Of a DNA stretch of 37,510 nt, positions 17,070 through 26,348 are shown piece after piece (positions within the stretch are counted from its first letter, which is position 1; every line of letters begins with the position of its first letter). The DNA lies in the NCBI GenBank assembly GCA_903844055.1, contig CAIMSF010000138.1:1-37510 (forward strand), in the 5' to 3' direction. The stretch is from an uncultured bacterium (GTDB lineage Bacteria; Bacillota_I; Bacilli_A; Izemoplasmatales; Hujiaoplasmataceae). The notes beneath the pieces are model-generated. The model saw nothing but the letters and a program-made list of their open reading frames with translations. It ran no database searches and was not told the origin of the DNA. The position numbers were made by a program, and so were the translations under genes.

Positions 17070-18509
17070 TCACCGGCCAAGGTGGATCAGCTCCCCGCCG
17101 AGGCTCCAGGTCTTCGCATCCGTGACGAGGACGTCGACGACCGTCCCGATCAGTCCGTCGGGACCGTCGAAATGCAGGATCTTGTTGTGTTCGGTATGGC
17201 CGGTGAGGTGTTTCGCACCGGTCGTGGACCGGCCTTCGACAAGCACCTTCGCGATGCGGCCGACGAACCGGCGGTTGCCTGCCAGGTAACCTTCGTTCAC
17301 CGCCAGGTTGAGGCGCTGGAGGCGTTCGTCCTTGACCGCGCGGGGCGTGTCGTCAAGGTATCCGGCGGCCGGCGTCCCGGACCTTGGCGAAAAGACGAAG
17401 GTATACGCGCCTTCGAATCCCGCCTTCGCGACGAGGTCGAGCGTCATCTGGAAATCCTCTTCCGTCTCGCCGGGAAACCCGACGATCAAGTCGGTCGTGA
17501 CCGACACGTCGGGGATCGCCGCCCGAAGCCGCGCGAGAAGCGCGAGGTATTGGGCCGCGCCGTACTTGCGGTTCATCGCGCGCAGGATCCGGTCGGAGCC
17601 CGACTGCACCGGCAGATGGACGTAGGGCATCAGGTTTCCGCCCTTGGCCAGGACGCCGATCAGCTCGTCGGAGAAATCCTTGGGGTGGGACGTCGTGAAG
17701 CGGATTCGTTCGATCGGCAACAGGCGCAGGCGCTCGAGCAGAGCGGCGAACGTCTCGTGCCGGTCGGAGAAATCGAGACCGTAGGAGTTGACGTTCTGAC
17801 CGAGCAGGGTGACCTCGCGGACGCCTTCGCGCGCGAGTGCGTCGACTTCCCCGACGATGTCATCGGGACGGCGGCTGCGCTCCTTTCCGCGGGTATACGG
17901 GACGATGCAGTAGGTGCAGAACTCGTCGCAGCCGAACATCACGCTGACCCAGGCGCGGAAGCCGTCCTGGCGCCGGCGCGGCACGTTCTCGACGATGTCG
18001 CCTTCGACGGAGCGGACCTCGACGACGCGTTCGTCGTGATAGGCGCGGTGGAGCATCGCCGGCAGGTCGTGGAGGTTGTGGGTGCCGAAGACGACGTCGA
18101 CCTGGTCGTAGGTCTTCAGGATCTTCGCGACGACCGCCTCTTCCTGCGGCATGCATCCGCCGACGGCGATTTTCATGCCAGGATGCCGTTCCTTGTAGAT
18201 CTTGATCCGTCCAAGTTCGCCGAACACCTTGTTTTCGGCGTTTTGACGAATCGCGCAGGTATTGAACACGACCAGGTCGGCGTGCTCGGCGTCTTCCGCG
18301 GGAACGAAACCGCATGTCGCGAGCAGGCCGGCGATCTTCTCGCTGTCGGCCTCGTTCGCCTGACAGCCGTACGTATCGATCAGATACGTCTTGCCGGCGG
18401 CGAATCCCGCCAGTCCGGCGGGCAGTTCGTACGCACAAAAGGCGGAAGCGGTCTTGGACCGTTTCCGCGCTTGGGCGAGATCTGGTTTGATGGGTTCCGG
18501 TTTGCTCAC
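17070..18509 (-). CDS. miaB: tRNA-2-methylthio-N6-dimethylallyladenosine synthase
   Basis: YLIDTYGCQANEADSEKIAGLL; FGCDEFCTYCIVPYTRGKERSR (radical SAM CxxxCxxC); TRAM domain C-terminus. GTG start. Confidence 0.96.
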   Translation of the reverse strand: MSKPEPIKPDLAQARKRSKTASAFCAYELPAGLAGFAAGKTYLIDTYGCQANEADSEKIAGLLATCGFVPAEDAEHADLVVFNTCAIRQNAENKVFGELGRIKIYKERHPGMKIAVGGCMPQEEAVVAKILKTYDQVDVVFGTHNLHDLPAMLHRAYHDERVVEVRSVEGDIVENVPRRRQDGFRAWVSVMFGCDEFCTYCIVPYTRGKERSRRPDDIVGEVDALAREGVREVTLLGQNVNSYGLDFSDRHETFAALLERLRLLPIERIRFTTSHPKDFSDELIGVLAKGGNLMPYVHLPVQSGSDRILRAMNRKYGAAQYLALLARLRAAIPDVSVTTDLIVGFPGETEEDFQMTLDLVAKAGFEGAYTFVFSPRSGTPAAGYLDDTPRAVKDERLQRLNLAVNEGYLAGNRRFVGRIAKVLVEGRSTTGAKHLTGHTEHNKILHFDGPDGLIGTVVDVLVTDAKTWSLGGELIHLGR

Positions 18510-18522
18510 GATGACCTCTCGG

Positions 18523-19287
18523 TTATGCCGATTGCGCGATGCGGATGGATTCGATCTTCTTTTGGACGAGATCGAGGAACACGGCGTTGAATTGGAGCGG
18601 TCCGGATGGTTCGGGGACGACCGTCTCGGGGACGCCGGTCAAAAACTTGCGGATCCCCTGCGTGGCGAGTCCGCCGATCACGCCGTAACGGACCCCCGTC
18701 ATCCCGACGTCGGTCACATAGAGGGTGCCTTTCGGCAGCTTCACGGCGTCGGCCGTGGGAACGTGCGTATGGGTTCCGATCACCGCGTCGACGCGGCCGT
18801 CGAGGTAGAGACCCATGCAGATCTTCTCGCTCGTCGCCTCGGCGTGGAAGTCGACGATGACGTAGTCGCTGTCCAGGTCGGCGAGGATCTGGTCGATCTT
18901 CGTGAAGGGATTGTCGATCTGGTCGCGCATGAAGACGCGGCCGAGCAGATTGATCACGGTGACTTTCTTGCCGTTGAAATCGATCGTGATCGACTCGCGG
19001 CCGGCGGCGCCGGCGCCGTAGTTGGCGGGGCGGATGATGTTGGGCAGCTTCAGGACCTCGGCGGCGTCGCGGCGCGTGTAGGCGTGGTTGCCGAGGGTCA
19101 CGACATGGACGCCCGCGGCCATCAGGTCTTTGTAGATGTCGGCGGTGATGCCGTTTCCGTCGGCGATGTTCTCGCCGTTCACGATCACGAACTGCGGCTT
19201 GTACGCACTCTTGACTTGTTCGAAATACTGGGCGAACGCCTTGCGGCCGGGGGCCATGTAGACGTCGCCGACAAACAGGACTCTCAT
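18523..19287 (-). CDS. ymdB: YmdB-family metallophosphoesterase
   Basis: MRVLFVGDVYMAPGRKAF; VNGENIADGNGIT; GNHAYTRRD; IGTHTHVPTAD. Confidence 0.94.
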   Translation of the reverse strand: MRVLFVGDVYMAPGRKAFAQYFEQVKSAYKPQFVIVNGENIADGNGITADIYKDLMAAGVHVVTLGNHAYTRRDAAEVLKLPNIIRPANYGAGAAGRESITIDFNGKKVTVINLLGRVFMRDQIDNPFTKIDQILADLDSDYVIVDFHAEATSEKICMGLYLDGRVDAVIGTHTHVPTADAVKLPKGTLYVTDVGMTGVRYGVIGGLATQGIRKFLTGVPETVVPEPSGPLQFNAVFLDLVQKKIESIRIAQSA

Positions 19288-19341
19288 GTCGACGCTCCTT
19301 CTAGAAAGCGAGCCTCCCTGAAAAGGAAGGCTCGTAGGGGT

Positions 19342-20907
19342 TTATTTTGCGACTTCTTGCGCGCGGGTTTCGCGGATGACGGTGATCTTGATCGTCCCCG
19401 GATAACTCATCTTCTCTTCGATCGCCGTGCGAATCTCGCGGGCGACGGCGAAGGTTCTCGCATCGTCGACCTCGTTCGGCTTGACGATGACGCGGACCTC
19501 GCGGCCCGCCTGGATCGCAAACGACTGTTCGACGCCTTTCACGGCGTTGGAGATCTCTTCGAGCTGGGTCAGGCGCTTGATGTAGTTTTCGAGCGATTCG
19601 CTGCGGGCGCCGGGCCGGGCGGCCGACAGGGCGTCGGCGGCGGCGACGAGCACGCCGATGACGGTTTTCGCCTCGGTGTCGCCGTGGTGGCTGGAGATCG
19701 CGTCGACGACGGCGGGATTCTCGCGGTAGCGGGTGGCCAGCGTGATGCCGATATCGACGTGGGATCCTTCGACCTCGTGGTCGACGGCTTTGCCGATGTC
19801 GTGCAAGAGTCCGGCGCGCTTGGCGAGGACTTCGTTCTCGCCGACTTCGACGGCGAGCTTGCCGGCGAGGAAGGCGGTCTCGATCGAGTGGCGCAGGGCG
19901 TTCTGGCCGTACGAGGTACGGAAATGCAGACGTCCAAGCAGTTTGACGATGTCGGGATGGACGCGGCCGACGCCGGTTTCGAAGACGGCCTTGTCGCCCT
20001 GGTCGCGGATGAACTGGTCGACCTCGACGCGGGTCTTCTCGACGATCTCCTCGATGCGGGCGGGATGGATCCGGCCGTCCTGGATCAAGGTCTCGATCGT
20101 CTTCTTGGCGATCTCGCGGCGGATCGGGTCGAAGCCCGAGAGGACGACCGCTTCCGGCGTGTCGTCGATGATGAGGTCGACGCCGGTCATCGCTTCGATG
20201 GTGCGGATGTTGCGGCCTTCGCGGCCGATGATGCGGCCTTTCATCTCGTCGCTCGGGAGGTTGACGACGGAGACGGTGGTCTCGGTGGTGACGTCCTGGG
20301 CGTACTTCTGGATGGCGTTCGCGATGATGTTCTTGGCGGTCTTGGCGGCTTCTTCGCGGGCCGTTTCCTCGGCGTCGCGGAGATACTTCCCGATCTCCTC
20401 GTTCATCTGCGTCTCGACGCGGTCCATGATGATCGATTTCGCTTGTTCTTCGCTCATGTTGGCGATTTCAAGGAGCTTGGTGTTCTGTTGCTGGATGATG
20501 CTTTCCAGGCGGGTGTTCTTTTCCTCGAGAGCGGCTTTCTTCTCGTCGATGGCTTCTTCCTTGCGATCCAGATTCAGTTCGCGCTTGTCCAGGTTCGAAG
20601 AGCGGCGTTCCAGCAGGTCATCGCGTTGATTGAGTTTGTTTTCAATCTCGGCGATCGCCGACTTCTTCTCCCTGATGACTTTATCGGTCTCCGAATTGAG
20701 GGTGTAGATTTCCTGTTTCGCTTCAAGAAGCTTCTCTTTTTTCAGTTTATCCGCTTGCGCGACGGCGTCGTCGACGATACCCTGTGCTTTGTTGCGGGCG
20801 GTCTGGAAACCTTTTTCCACGATCACCACGCGCAGGATGAAGCCGGCGATTCCGCCGAGGATCAGGCCAACCACGCTGGAAATAAGGAATGTTCCTAGGT
20901 CAAACAT
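19342..20907 (-). CDS. rny: Ribonuclease Y
   Basis: N-terminal TM helix, coiled coil, KH motif ([41 protein letters not shown]), HD motif ([21 protein letters not shown]). Confidence 0.98.
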   Translation of the reverse strand: MFDLGTFLISSVVGLILGGIAGFILRVVIVEKGFQTARNKAQGIVDDAVAQADKLKKEKLLEAKQEIYTLNSETDKVIREKKSAIAEIENKLNQRDDLLERRSSNLDKRELNLDRKEEAIDEKKAALEEKNTRLESIIQQQNTKLLEIANMSEEQAKSIIMDRVETQMNEEIGKYLRDAEETAREEAAKTAKNIIANAIQKYAQDVTTETTVSVVNLPSDEMKGRIIGREGRNIRTIEAMTGVDLIIDDTPEAVVLSGFDPIRREIAKKTIETLIQDGRIHPARIEEIVEKTRVEVDQFIRDQGDKAVFETGVGRVHPDIVKLLGRLHFRTSYGQNALRHSIETAFLAGKLAVEVGENEVLAKRAGLLHDIGKAVDHEVEGSHVDIGITLATRYRENPAVVDAISSHHGDTEAKTVIGVLVAAADALSAARPGARSESLENYIKRLTQLEEISNAVKGVEQSFAIQAGREVRVIVKPNEVDDARTFAVAREIRTAIEEKMSYPGTIKITVIRETRAQEVAK

Positions 20908-21027
20908 TGCATTACCTCCATGTAGTTTTTTTGTTCGCGTGCAGTTATATCATCGGGTTCTCCGCACGGTTTCCCACAAACCCCGCGGTCGCCCATCAAT
21001 ATACGTTTGATGCTTGATACCTTTTCC

Positions 21028-21056
21028 ATTATACCGTAAATCGCGTCCATAGTCAA
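21028..21056 (-). promoter_or_regulatory. rny promoter (TTGACT-17-TATAAT), leader of roughly 110 nt
   Basis: Minus strand TTGACT ATGGACGCGATTTACGG TATAAT. Confidence 0.8.
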
Positions 21057-21106
21057 AAAATATTTACCGCCGGGGCAGGGAATCGACGTCATCGACGCCC
21101 AAAAAA

Positions 21107-21131
21107 GAAAAAACCCGTTTCGGGTTTTTTT
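21107..21131 (-). terminator. recA terminator
   Basis: AACCCG-AAA-CGGGTT hairpin with T-tracts just past the recA stop. Confidence 0.85.
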
Positions 21132-21134
21132 CGA

Positions 21135-22157
21135 TCATTCCTTGTCCGGCGTCTTCGTCGAGGTGGTGGGCTTGTACTTGGCGCGGACGATCGCCGCGAT
21201 CTCTTCCATCACGACGGGATTCTCCTCGAGGTACCGCTTGACGTTCTCGCGTCCCTGACCGATCTTCTGGTCGTTGTAGGCGAACCATGAGCCGCTCTTC
21301 TTGATCACGTCGAGTTCGACGCCGAGGTCGACGATTTCGCCCGAACGGGAGATGCCCTTGCCGAAGATGAGGTCGATCTCGGCGACCTTGAAGGGTGCCG
21401 CGACCTTGTTCTTGACGACTTTGACGCGGGCCTGGTTGCCCACGATGTCGTTGCCTTCCTTGATTTGCTCGCCGCGGCGGATGTCGAGGCGGACGGAGGC
21501 GTAGAATTTGAGCGCGCGGCCGCCGGGGGTCGTTTCCGGGTTGCCGAACATGACGCCGACCTTCTCGCGGATCTGGTTGATGAAGATCGCGATGCAGTTG
21601 GACTTCGAGAGGACGCCCGAGAGCTTGCGCATCGCCTGGCTCATGAGGCGGGCCTGGAGTCCGACGTGGGAGTCGCCCATCTCGCCGCGGATTTCCGCTT
21701 CGGGGACGAGCGCCGCGACCGAGTCGACGACGAGGATGTCGACGGCGCCGCTGCGGACGAGCGCCTCGGCGATCTCCAAACCCTGTTCGCCGGTGTCCGG
21801 CTGCGACAGGATGAGGGAGTCGATGTCGACGCCCAGGTGCTTCGCGTATTCCGGATCGAGCGCATGTTCCGCGTCGATGAAGGCCGCGTATCCGCCGCCC
21901 TTCTGGACTTCGGCGATCGCGTGGAGCGCGAACGTCGTCTTGCCGGTGGATTCGGGTCCGAAGATCTCGATGATGCGGCCCTTCGGATAGCCGCCGACGC
22001 CGAGCGCGGCGTCGAGCTTGATCGAACCGGTGGAGATCGATTCGACCTGCATGTTCTGGCGTTCCTCGCCGAGGATCATGACGGCTCCCTTGCCGTATTC
22101 CTTTTCGATTTCACGAAGTGCGAGTTCCAGATTCTTCTTGCGTTTTTCGTCAGCCAT
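21135..22157 (-). CDS. recA: Recombinase RecA
   Basis: [47 protein letters not shown]-terminal extension in the ORF track is spurious. Confidence 0.98.
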   Translation of the reverse strand: MADEKRKKNLELALREIEKEYGKGAVMILGEERQNMQVESISTGSIKLDAALGVGGYPKGRIIEIFGPESTGKTTFALHAIAEVQKGGGYAAFIDAEHALDPEYAKHLGVDIDSLILSQPDTGEQGLEIAEALVRSGAVDILVVDSVAALVPEAEIRGEMGDSHVGLQARLMSQAMRKLSGVLSKSNCIAIFINQIREKVGVMFGNPETTPGGRALKFYASVRLDIRRGEQIKEGNDIVGNQARVKVVKNKVAAPFKVAEIDLIFGKGISRSGEIVDLGVELDVIKKSGSWFAYNDQKIGQGRENVKRYLEENPVVMEEIAAIVRAKYKPTTSTKTPDKE

Positions 22158-22216
22158 GGTCGTTCCTCCGTAGTGTAGGTCAGTCAAATGATACGCGCGC
22201 CGGCCGGGTTTGCTCG

Positions 22217-22801
22217 TCAGACCGAAGCGAAGATGGTCTTGCGGTTCTTCCAGAAGTAATCCGCCCCGGAAACCAGGGTGAGCGCGACGGCGCCCGCCAT
22301 GAGCACGATCCCGACGACGTTGAGGGCGGGATGGAGCTGCCAGGGAAGCACGAGGAAGTAATAGATGGTGGCCGCCATCGTGAGGGCGGTCTTGGCCTTG
22401 CCGAGGCCGGAGGCGGCGATCACGGTGCCTTCGCCGACGGCGACGAGGCGGATCGACGTGACGACCAGTTCGCGGGCGAGGATGACGATCGGCACCCAGA
22501 ACGGCATCCAGAGGTCGACCAGACCGCGGGCGGAAGCATCCGAGAGGATGATGATGGCCGTCAGGACGAGCAGTTTGTCGGCGAGCGGATCCATGAACTT
22601 CCCGAAGGTGGTGACCATGTTGCGCTTGCGGGCGATCTTGCCGTCGAGATGGTCGGTGTAGGACGCGACGACATAGATGACGCCCATCGCGACGTAGGTC
22701 CACACGCCGAAGGCTTCGGCGAACAGGTAGACGGCGATCATGACGGGGATCAGGATGATCCGGAGCATCGTGAGCTTGTTGGGCAGATTCATCTTATGCA
22801 C
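22217..22801 (-). CDS. pgsA: CDP-diacylglycerol--glycerol-3-phosphate 3-phosphatidyltransferase
   Basis: [22 protein letters not shown]-alcohol phosphotransferase-type region [32 protein letters not shown]. Confidence 0.95.
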   Translation of the reverse strand: MHKMNLPNKLTMLRIILIPVMIAVYLFAEAFGVWTYVAMGVIYVVASYTDHLDGKIARKRNMVTTFGKFMDPLADKLLVLTAIIILSDASARGLVDLWMPFWVPIVILARELVVTSIRLVAVGEGTVIAASGLGKAKTALTMAATIYYFLVLPWQLHPALNVVGIVLMAGAVALTLVSGADYFWKNRKTIFASV

Positions 22802-22810
22802 CTCGAAACC

Positions 22811-22819
22811 ATTATATCA
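22811..22819 (-). promoter_or_regulatory. Extended -10 promoter of pgsA (TGATATAATGG)
   Basis: TGA-TATAAT-GG on the minus strand upstream of pgsA. Confidence 0.5.
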
Positions 22820-22856
22820 CGAATCATTCTTTTTTCACCCCGGAAAGCGCAATTTT

Positions 22857-22885
22857 CAAAAAAAAGCAGACCCTATGGGTCTGCG
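22857..22885 (-). terminator. Terminator of the yebC-like gene
   Basis: GCAGACCC/GGGTCTGC hairpin followed by TTTTTTTT on the minus strand. Confidence 0.88.
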
Positions 22886-22891
22886 ATTCTG

Positions 22892-23623
22892 TCATTCGGC
22901 TTCCGGCGGGAGCTTGATGTTGGTGTAGACGTCCTGCACGTCGTCGAGTTCGTCGGTCATGTCGCGGAACCGGTAGAACTTGCGGAGGTCCTCCTCGTCG
23001 AGTTCGACGAGTTCGTTGGGCAGGTAGGTGACCTTCTCTTCGAAGACGTCGCAGGTCGGTTTGGCTTTCAGGAGCGCTTCCTTGATCGATTCGAGGTCGG
23101 TCGGTTCGCCGATCACGGAGACGGCGTCGTCCTCGGTCTTGATGTCGCGGACCTCGAGGCCGGCTTCCATCACGGCTTCGAGCGCTTCGTCCTCGGTGAT
23201 GCCTTCGGCGGTCACGAGGGCGACGTACTGGTATTGGTGGATGACGCTTCCCGCGATGCCGATCTTGGCGCCGGATTTGGTGAAGATCGACCGGACTTCG
23301 CCGAAGGTGCGGTTGACGTTGTCGGTCATGCATTCGACGATGAGGGTGCATCCGCCCCAGCCGAAGCCTTCATAGCGGATCGGCGTGTAGTCTTCGCCCG
23401 ACGACCCTTTCGCCTTTTCGATGTTGCGCTTGATGACGTCGGTCGGAACCTGCGCCGCCTTGGCCTTTTCAATCGCCTTTTTCAGGGCGAGGTTGGAATC
23501 CGGATCGGGGACGCCGGCCTTCGCGGCCATGTAGATTTCCTTGCCGAAACGCGAATAGACTTTGCTTTTCAAAAGCGAGGTGCGCGCCATCGCTTCTTTT
23601 CTGACTTCATGGGCTCTTCCCAT
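22892..23623 (-). CDS. YebC/PmpR (TACO1) family protein
   Basis: MGRAHEVRKEAMARTSLLKSKVYSRFGKEIYMAAKAGVPDPDSNLALKKAIEKAKAAQVPTDVIKRNIEKAKG; YEGFGWGGCTLIVECMTDNVNRTFGEVRSIF. Confidence 0.95.
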   Translation of the reverse strand: MGRAHEVRKEAMARTSLLKSKVYSRFGKEIYMAAKAGVPDPDSNLALKKAIEKAKAAQVPTDVIKRNIEKAKGSSGEDYTPIRYEGFGWGGCTLIVECMTDNVNRTFGEVRSIFTKSGAKIGIAGSVIHQYQYVALVTAEGITEDEALEAVMEAGLEVRDIKTEDDAVSVIGEPTDLESIKEALLKAKPTCDVFEEKVTYLPNELVELDEEDLRKFYRFRDMTDELDDVQDVYTNIKLPPEAE

Positions 23624-23675
23624 TGGAATATACCTTCGATTCTCTGGATTTTCCCGACATGGCGGGAATGGGGGT

Positions 23676-24527
23676 TCAACGATCTGTTTTGAGTAGGGTC
23701 TGGTCGGGACGCAACTCGACGCGTCCGTCGCGATAGAGAGTGCCGAGCGCGCGTTTGAAGGCGCCTTTGCTCATATGGAACGCGGCCTGGATCTCTTCAG
23801 GGGCCGATGCGTCGGTGAAACGCATGCGGCCGGCATGGGCTTCGAGATAAGCGAGGATGACGTCGGCGTCCGGCTGAAGCATCAGCTCTTTTTGCTGGAT
23901 CAGCGTGCCGACGGCTTCCCCGTCGGGATTGAGTTTGAGGATGCGGACGGAAACCGTCTCGCCGAGACGGTATTTCTTCCGGGTGTTGTTTTCGTGGACG
24001 AAAATCTCGTGTCCCGATTCGGTGTGGAGGATGATGCCCTCGACGACGAAATGGGAGACGATCGCGTCATAATACTGGTCGGGTTCGAGCGGCGTCGTCG
24101 GGCGGAGGATCGTCGCGACGGCCTTGCGGGCGACGACTTTCGCGAACAGGAGGCCTTTCTTCACCTTGACGGTACAGAAGAGCTTGTCGCCGACCACCGG
24201 CCAGGCGTTGACCGACAACGGCAGGTCGTCTTTGGACAAGAGCAGGTCCTTGGCGATGCCGTTGGCGAGAAAGACGCCGTATTCGTGGTTGATCGAGACG
24301 ACTTCGAGGAAGGATGCGGTACTGGTCGTCGCGAACGGTCTTTTGATTGACGCGGTCGGACGGCCGAGGTTGTCCGCATACAGGAACACGGTCAGCTCCT
24401 CGCCGGGCAGATAGGCGCGTTCGGCTTCCTTCTTGTGCAGGAAGATCTCCTCTTCGCCGTCCGTGAGCATGTAGGCGAGGTCCGTCTCCCGGACGACCTT
24501 CAGGCTGTTATAGTTTCCGAGTTCCAT
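23676..24527 (-). CDS. cvfB: CvfB-like S1 RNA-binding protein
   Basis: S1-like N-terminal domains (EIFLHKKEAERAYLPGEELTVFLYADNLGRPTAS), GMSKGAFKRALGTLYRDGRV-type winged helix at the C-terminus; GGAGG upstream of ATG. Confidence 0.88.
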   Translation of the reverse strand: MELGNYNSLKVVRETDLAYMLTDGEEEIFLHKKEAERAYLPGEELTVFLYADNLGRPTASIKRPFATTSTASFLEVVSINHEYGVFLANGIAKDLLLSKDDLPLSVNAWPVVGDKLFCTVKVKKGLLFAKVVARKAVATILRPTTPLEPDQYYDAIVSHFVVEGIILHTESGHEIFVHENNTRKKYRLGETVSVRILKLNPDGEAVGTLIQQKELMLQPDADVILAYLEAHAGRMRFTDASAPEEIQAAFHMSKGAFKRALGTLYRDGRVELRPDQTLLKTDR

Positions 24528-24874
24528 GGGATCGCCTCCGGTTTCGTGATCGCCGGCATGCAGCCGGGTCTTGACGCCTCGGCGCCGGTCAGGGTGCCAA
24601 GGATGGTGGTCATGAGCCCCAAGGGGACGAGCGCGATCGGATGTTCTTCCGGCGCGGAGGCAGCGAAAAGCGAAGGAGGTTCCTCCGTCGCCTGATATTC
24701 TTTCGGGGTGAGGCCGCAGTGCAAACGATCGGCAGCCATGCGAAAAGACGGGACGGCCGAAGGGCCTTCCGCACCGTGGGAAAACGGGGAGAGACGCCGA
24801 TCGTTGGTTCCGGGGGCCGCAAGCGGCGCTTCGGGATCGAATTGTCGGGATGCCGAGAGGAGCAAGTCGTCCAT
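24500..24874 (-). CDS. Orphan hypothetical ORF (124 aa) overlapping the cvfB start; alternatively an untranslated cvfB leader
   Basis: Open ORF directly downstream of a strong promoter; no recognisable family; weak ribosome-binding site. Confidence 0.35.
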   Translation of the reverse strand: MDDLLLSASRQFDPEAPLAAPGTNDRRLSPFSHGAEGPSAVPSFRMAADRLHCGLTPKEYQATEEPPSLFAASAPEEHPIALVPLGLMTTILGTLTGAEASRPGCMPAITKPEAIPWNSETITA

Positions 24875-24913
24875 GTTTACACCAAAAAAAACATTCTGCT
24901 GAATGCTGCCTCC

Positions 24914-24942
24914 ATTATATCAAATAAACCAGGCGATGTCCA
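24914..24942 (-). promoter_or_regulatory. cvfB upstream promoter (TGGACA-17-TATAAT with extended -10)
   Basis: Minus strand TGGACA TCGCCTGGTTTATTTGA TATAATGG. Confidence 0.75.
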
Positions 24943-25147
24943 CCGCAAACGGGGTCGAACGGACCGCTTGGACGGAATTTTCGGATTGCCGCGCATTTCA
25001 CCGAATCTTCACATCCGCGACACCGAATCTTCAACCTCGCACGGTAGAATGATGTCGTACCGTGAGAACGGCACAACGGTTTCTTCATTTTCCCACCCGC
25101 GCTCCCCCCGCGGGCCTCCTGTCCCCTCCTTTTTTCCCGATAGATTG

Positions 25148-25182
25148 AAAAACGCCCCGGCCTGGTCAGCCGGAGCGTTTTT
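25148..25182. terminator. Terminator of the serine hydrolase gene, possibly bidirectional
   Basis: AAAAACGC(C)CCGGC...GCCGG(A)GCGTTTTT. Confidence 0.85.
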
Positions 25183-25196
25183 CGTCTTGTGCGCGT

Positions 25197-26246
25197 CTAC
25201 CAGACGACGCGATTTTGCTTCTCCTTCTCGAGGATGGAGACCGACTCCTCATGGAATCGGGCGATGTAGTTGCGGAGCGTGAAGTTGTCGTAGAGCCAAC
25301 CCTTGCGGCAGGACGGCAGGATATAGCTGGACACGAGATCGAGCAACTCGCGTTCCTCGTATCCCTGGATCGCGAAGACGAACTTGTACTCGCGGTTGAC
25401 GACGACGTACTGCTTGTACATCCCGGCCAGCCGGAAGTCGCCGAAATCGTTGATCCAGAACTGGAAACCGTATCCGTAGCGGTCGCGCGGACCGCCGGCG
25501 TCGACGGTCGGGACCTGGAACGAGGTCGCTTCCCGGACATATCCTGCTGAGACGATCCGCTCGCCGCGCCAGACCCCGTCGTTCAAGAGCAGGTGTCCGA
25601 ACTTGGCGAGCGAGATGGCGTCGAGCCTGAGGCCGGTGGCCCCGGCGGTATATCCGCCGACCGTCTTCCAGACCGGCTTGGCGATCTCGAGCTTGTTCCA
25701 GAGGGGGATCTCCAGAAAGTCGTTGAGCGCCATCCCGGTGAGTTTCGTCGTGATCGCCGAAAGCAGGTAGGATGCCACGTTGTCGTAGAAGAACTTCGTC
25801 CCGGGTTCGTCGACGACCGGTATCTGGAAGCATGCCTGAATCGGATCCTTCGCTTCCAGGAGCGTCTCGTAGGCCCATTCGCGGTGCCCCGTCGTCATCG
25901 TCAGCAGATGGCGGATCGTCATTTGTCCATAAGCCGGAAGATGGTTTCGGATTTCGGGGAAATACTTGAGGATGCGGTCGTCGAGCGACAGCATCCCGCG
26001 GTCGGCGAGGATCCCGATCGCGATCGAAGTGAACGATTTGGAACAGGAATAGGTTTCTTCCGCGACGCCGGGGCCGAAACCCTTGGCATAGGCGTCGAAC
26101 ACCTTGTTGCCATCCTTCACGAAGACGATCGAATGGATGTCCAGCCGGTCGTCCTTGATCTTGTCGAAGAGGTCGACGAGCAGGCCTTTTTCGACGTTGG
26201 CGTCGCGGCAGGACGCTTTTTCAAAGTCGGAATGGGGAAAGTTCAT
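25197..26246 (-). CDS. Serine hydrolase, class C beta-lactamase/esterase-like
   Basis: YSCSKSFTSIAIGILADRG (SxxK), YDNVASYLLS (YxN). ATG at 26246 preceded by GGAGGGACAAC. Confidence 0.9.
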   Translation of the reverse strand: MNFPHSDFEKASCRDANVEKGLLVDLFDKIKDDRLDIHSIVFVKDGNKVFDAYAKGFGPGVAEETYSCSKSFTSIAIGILADRGMLSLDDRILKYFPEIRNHLPAYGQMTIRHLLTMTTGHREWAYETLLEAKDPIQACFQIPVVDEPGTKFFYDNVASYLLSAITTKLTGMALNDFLEIPLWNKLEIAKPVWKTVGGYTAGATGLRLDAISLAKFGHLLLNDGVWRGERIVSAGYVREATSFQVPTVDAGGPRDRYGYGFQFWINDFGDFRLAGMYKQYVVVNREYKFVFAIQGYEERELLDLVSSYILPSCRKGWLYDNFTLRNYIARFHEESVSILEKEKQNRVVW

Positions 26247-26274
26247 GTTGTCCCTCCAGATATTGTTTTCTTCC

Positions 26275-26303
26275 ATTGTAGCATCCCCGCCGGGTTGCCG
26301 CAA
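26275..26303 (-). promoter_or_regulatory. Promoter of the serine hydrolase gene (TTGCGG-17-TACAAT)
   Basis: TTGCGG, 17 nt, TACAAT on the minus strand. Confidence 0.5.
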
Positions 26304-26320
26304 GCACGGGCCGGAATTTC

Positions 26321-26348
26321 GAAAAAAAAGACACGTTCACTGTGTCTT
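26321..26348 (-). terminator. queH terminator overlapping the stop codon
   Basis: AAGACAC-agtgaac-GTGTCTTTTTTTT on the minus strand; the queH stop lies in the hairpin loop. Confidence 0.75.

Noticed and set aside
18391-20898. 835-aa plus-strand ORF antisense to ymdB/rny
   Set aside because: Shadow of rny/ymdB with D/G/V-rich low-complexity translation.
20895-21092. 65-aa minus ORF (MTSIPCPGG...[16 protein letters not shown]...) as an rny leader peptide
   Set aside because: Starts upstream of the promoter; the internal ATG after the TSS has no Shine-Dalgarno; overlaps the rny start.
22158-22703. N-terminal extension of RecA in the ORF track (522 aa)
   Set aside because: Covers pgsA out of frame; the true RecA start MADEKRKKN is at 22157.
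24641-25282. 213-aa plus-strand ORF opposite the cvfB leader
   Set aside because: Runs through the promoter, the regulatory gap and the terminator of the serine hydrolase gene; Arg-rich translation without features.
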